From positions 1 to 6,928 of the forward strand of contig NCEE01000039.1 in assembly GCA_002280555.1 (NCBI GenBank): DNA of 6,928 nucleotides, read 5' to 3'. The stretch comes from Sphingomonas sp. 32-62-10 (GTDB taxonomy: Bacteria; Pseudomonadota; Alphaproteobacteria; Sphingomonadales; Sphingomonadaceae). The position numbers and the translations under genes are program-made. Below the pieces are notes generated by a model. The model searched no databases. It was not told where the DNA came from and saw only the letters and a list, made by a program, of their open reading frames with translations. This document shows, in pieces, positions 5,900-6,928 of the stretch (positions are counted from its first letter, which is position 1; every line of letters begins with the position of its first letter).

Positions 5900-6246
5900 C
5901 ACGTTACGATGCCCTTGAGCTGATTGCCGCTGAGATAGCGTCCTTTGAGGCAGCCTGTGCGGGTCGCGATAGCACGGCCGCCTGGCAAGCTCTTGAGCGG
6001 ACGCATATTATATCACAGCCCTACCTCACGCTCCATCTGACCAGTCACTGGGCGATGCTCCGCTATGCGTTGCACGAACGAGACCTTCGTGAGGCAATAG
6101 GGCAATGCCTGCGTATTGTGCTCGCGCCGTTAGGCGCGATTTCTGGGCGTTTACCTGTTGGAAACACGGGCCCCTCGAAAGTTAGCGCCTTTCGTCCGAT
6201 GCCAATTCCGCAAGACCTTCTGGCAAGAATGAACGATAAGTCGTGA
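5896..6246 (+). CDS. DUF3703 family protein
   Basis: A 116-residue protein matching the DUF3703 pattern as I know it: an N-terminal helix, LERTHIISQP at 33-42, HLTSHWAMLRYALHERDLRE at about 47-66, then QCLRIVLAPLGAISGRLPVGNTG and the conserved tail VSAFRPMPIPQDL (96-108). The function of DUF3703 is not known to me; members of this size occur in proteobacterial heavy-metal resistance clusters beside P-type ATPases or czc genes. The 72-82 region is hydrophobic (IVLAPLGAI) and may contact the membrane, but there is no clear signal peptide. The start is well supported: GGGGGTG lies 5 bases upstream of the ATG at 5896. Conserved His and Trp residues might bind metal, which is conjecture. Its position after the ATPase on the same strand suggests it belongs to the same metal-responsive transcript, about 190 nt further on. 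Confidence 0.8.
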   Translation: MTRYDALELIAAEIASFEAACAGRDSTAAWQALERTHIISQPYLTLHLTSHWAMLRYALHERDLREAIGQCLRIVLAPLGAISGRLPVGNTGPSKVSAFRPMPIPQDLLARMNDKS

Positions 6247-6290
6247 ACATTTTCTTGCCGACTTTGAAGGTGACTGGTAGGCGCGCTACC

Positions 6291-6632
6291 ATGCGGGTTC
6301 GGCTCTTCTCGATGTTCCTGATATTTGCCATTTTGTTTGGCGGCGTCGCCGCGCCTGAAACTGCGCATGCCGACAATCTACTGGCCGGACACGGCATCGA
6401 AGTTCTCGACATGCATGATCATGCTGATGGCGGCAATCAACAGGACCCGGAGCAGAACGGCGGATCGCCTTGTCATGCCTTGGTCCATCACCATTGCGGC
6501 GTAGCGCTGGCTACGGATTCTGATTCCGCCTCGCTAGAGGTCTGGGACGGCAAGGCGGCGATTATGCCGCTCATCGTTCTGCCGATGCGCTCGCTCGCTC
6601 TCGCTCCGCTCACGGAGCCGCCCGCAGCCTGA
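6291..6632 (+). CDS. secreted His/Cys-rich small protein, CzcI/CopL-like
   Basis: A 113-residue exported protein. The signal peptide is clear: basic MRVR, hydrophobic LFSMFLIFAILFGGVAA, cleavage after AHA at about residue 27. The mature part carries clustered metal ligands: MHDH at 41-44 and CHALVHHHC at 61-69, followed by a less polar tail ending in PLTEPPAA. Short periplasmic proteins of this layout (CzcI, CopL or DUF2946-like) often precede metal efflux operons and are thought to bind or sense metal in the periplasm; assignment to any one family is uncertain. I prefer the ATG at 6291 because it gives a normal signal peptide. A GTG at 6243, overlapping the DUF3703 stop as GTGA, would add 16 residues (giving 129) and would imply coupling. 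Neither start has a strong ribosome site. Confidence 0.7.
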   Translation: MRVRLFSMFLIFAILFGGVAAPETAHADNLLAGHGIEVLDMHDHADGGNQQDPEQNGGSPCHALVHHHCGVALATDSDSASLEVWDGKAAIMPLIVLPMRSLALAPLTEPPAA

Positions 6633-6648
6633 AAACCCAGCTTTAAGC

Positions 6649-6667
6649 GCGCCGGTGATTCCGGTGC
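6649..6667. repeat. hairpin between the two exported-protein genes
   Basis: GCGCCGG (6649-6655), loop TGATT, CCGGTGC (6661-6667): a 7-bp GC-rich stem with one G-T wobble in the 65-nt gap between genes. No T-run follows directly, so it is not a standard intrinsic terminator. It could slow transcription or protect an mRNA end. Confidence 0.35.
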
Positions 6668-6697
6668 CGATACTGGCATTTTCAGGATTCTCATTCC

Positions 6698-6928
6698 ATG
6701 CGACACTTGCTTCTTGGCGCGATTGCGCCTGCCGCGCTCATCGCCGCGGCACCTGCCGACGCGCGTTCGACCCGCGTCGATATTCCGGTCCAAATTGACC
6801 CGAACTCGTCGATTTATATTCTCTGGGTGAAGGTCAAGGCTGACGGCGGCCGCACGCTCGTCAGCGGCTATGTCCGCCAAAAGCGGTGGTTCGCCCGCAG
6901 CAGGGGTGACCTGCACATCGAACTTCTC
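6698..6928 (+). CDS. exported protein of unknown function (3' end outside the window)
   Basis: An ATG at 6698 opens a frame that stays open to the window edge, giving the first 77 residues. The N-terminus is a signal peptide (MRHLLLGAIAPAALIAAAP, cleavage near ADA at about residue 22). The mature start (RSTRVDIPVQIDPNSSIYIL, then WVKVKADGG and LVSGYVRQKRWF) alternates polar and hydrophobic residues as in a beta-sandwich, ending here in GDLHIELL. AGGA at 6684-6687 is a possible ribosome site at a rather long spacing of 10. I do not recognise the family firmly. Small periplasmic beta-rich proteins like this occur just ahead of RND metal-efflux genes in sphingomonads, so it may be the second gene of such an operon. 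The frame over 6488-6916 on the minus strand is antisense and not considered real. Confidence 0.65.
   Translation, partial: MRHLLLGAIAPAALIAAAPADARSTRVDIPVQIDPNSSIYILWVKVKADGGRTLVSGYVRQKRWFARSRGDLHIELL

Noticed and set aside
5569..6006. Minus-strand frame of 145 codons across the ATPase end and the DUF3703 start
   Set aside because: It is antisense to two supported genes and has no recognisable features.

Overview
The window looks like part of a heavy-metal resistance island from a high-GC alphaproteobacterium, most likely a sphingomonad (Sphingomonas/Sphingobium/Novosphingobium type). That assignment is an inference from GC-rich codon use and from the gene families present; there is no rRNA or housekeeping gene to confirm it. 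No tRNA, rRNA, CRISPR array, intact insertion sequence or replication origin was seen.

The core is a lead/cadmium/zinc resistance module of the pbr type, at about 1031-5703. A MerR-family metal sensor (pbrR-like, minus strand) is divergent from a two-gene plus-strand operon. The first operon gene encodes a periplasmic cytochrome c domain fused to an FTR1-type permease (pbrT-like). The second, 12 nt downstream, encodes a P1B-type Pb/Cd/Zn efflux ATPase (pbrA-like) with the single-Cys CPTEE motif in its N-terminal metal-binding domain. The divergent gap holds a clear MerR-type promoter/operator: a -35 element, a 19-nt spacer centred on a perfect dyad, and a weak -10. Its predicted transcription start falls on the ATG of the permease, so the mRNA may be leaderless.

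The left flank (1-1030, minus strand) reads as a tail of small genes behind the sensor. It has a broken gene for a Met-rich, PepSY-like small exported protein (in-frame amber codon plus a C6-tract frameshift), then an intact small membrane protein with a C-terminal SHOCT domain. After that comes a start-coupled small reading frame that appears decayed and runs towards the left edge. The flank looks like accessory metal-resistance DNA undergoing decay.

The right flank (5704-6928, plus strand) holds a small unrecognised ORF, a DUF3703 protein that overlaps it by ATGA, a secreted His/Cys-rich small protein (CzcI/CopL-like in character), and the start of a second exported protein cut by the window edge. 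The last two resemble small exported proteins that often precede RND (czc/cus-type) efflux genes. A metal RND cluster just outside the right edge is a reasonable inference, but it is not visible here.

Functionally, metal binding to the MerR protein would switch on the permease and the ATPase. The ATPase exports Pb(II)/Cd(II)/Zn(II) from the cytoplasm; the permease probably moves metal across the inner membrane, with its cytochrome domain in the periplasm. The pbrB/pbrC/pbrD genes known from the Cupriavidus lead operon are absent from the stretch directly after the ATPase.
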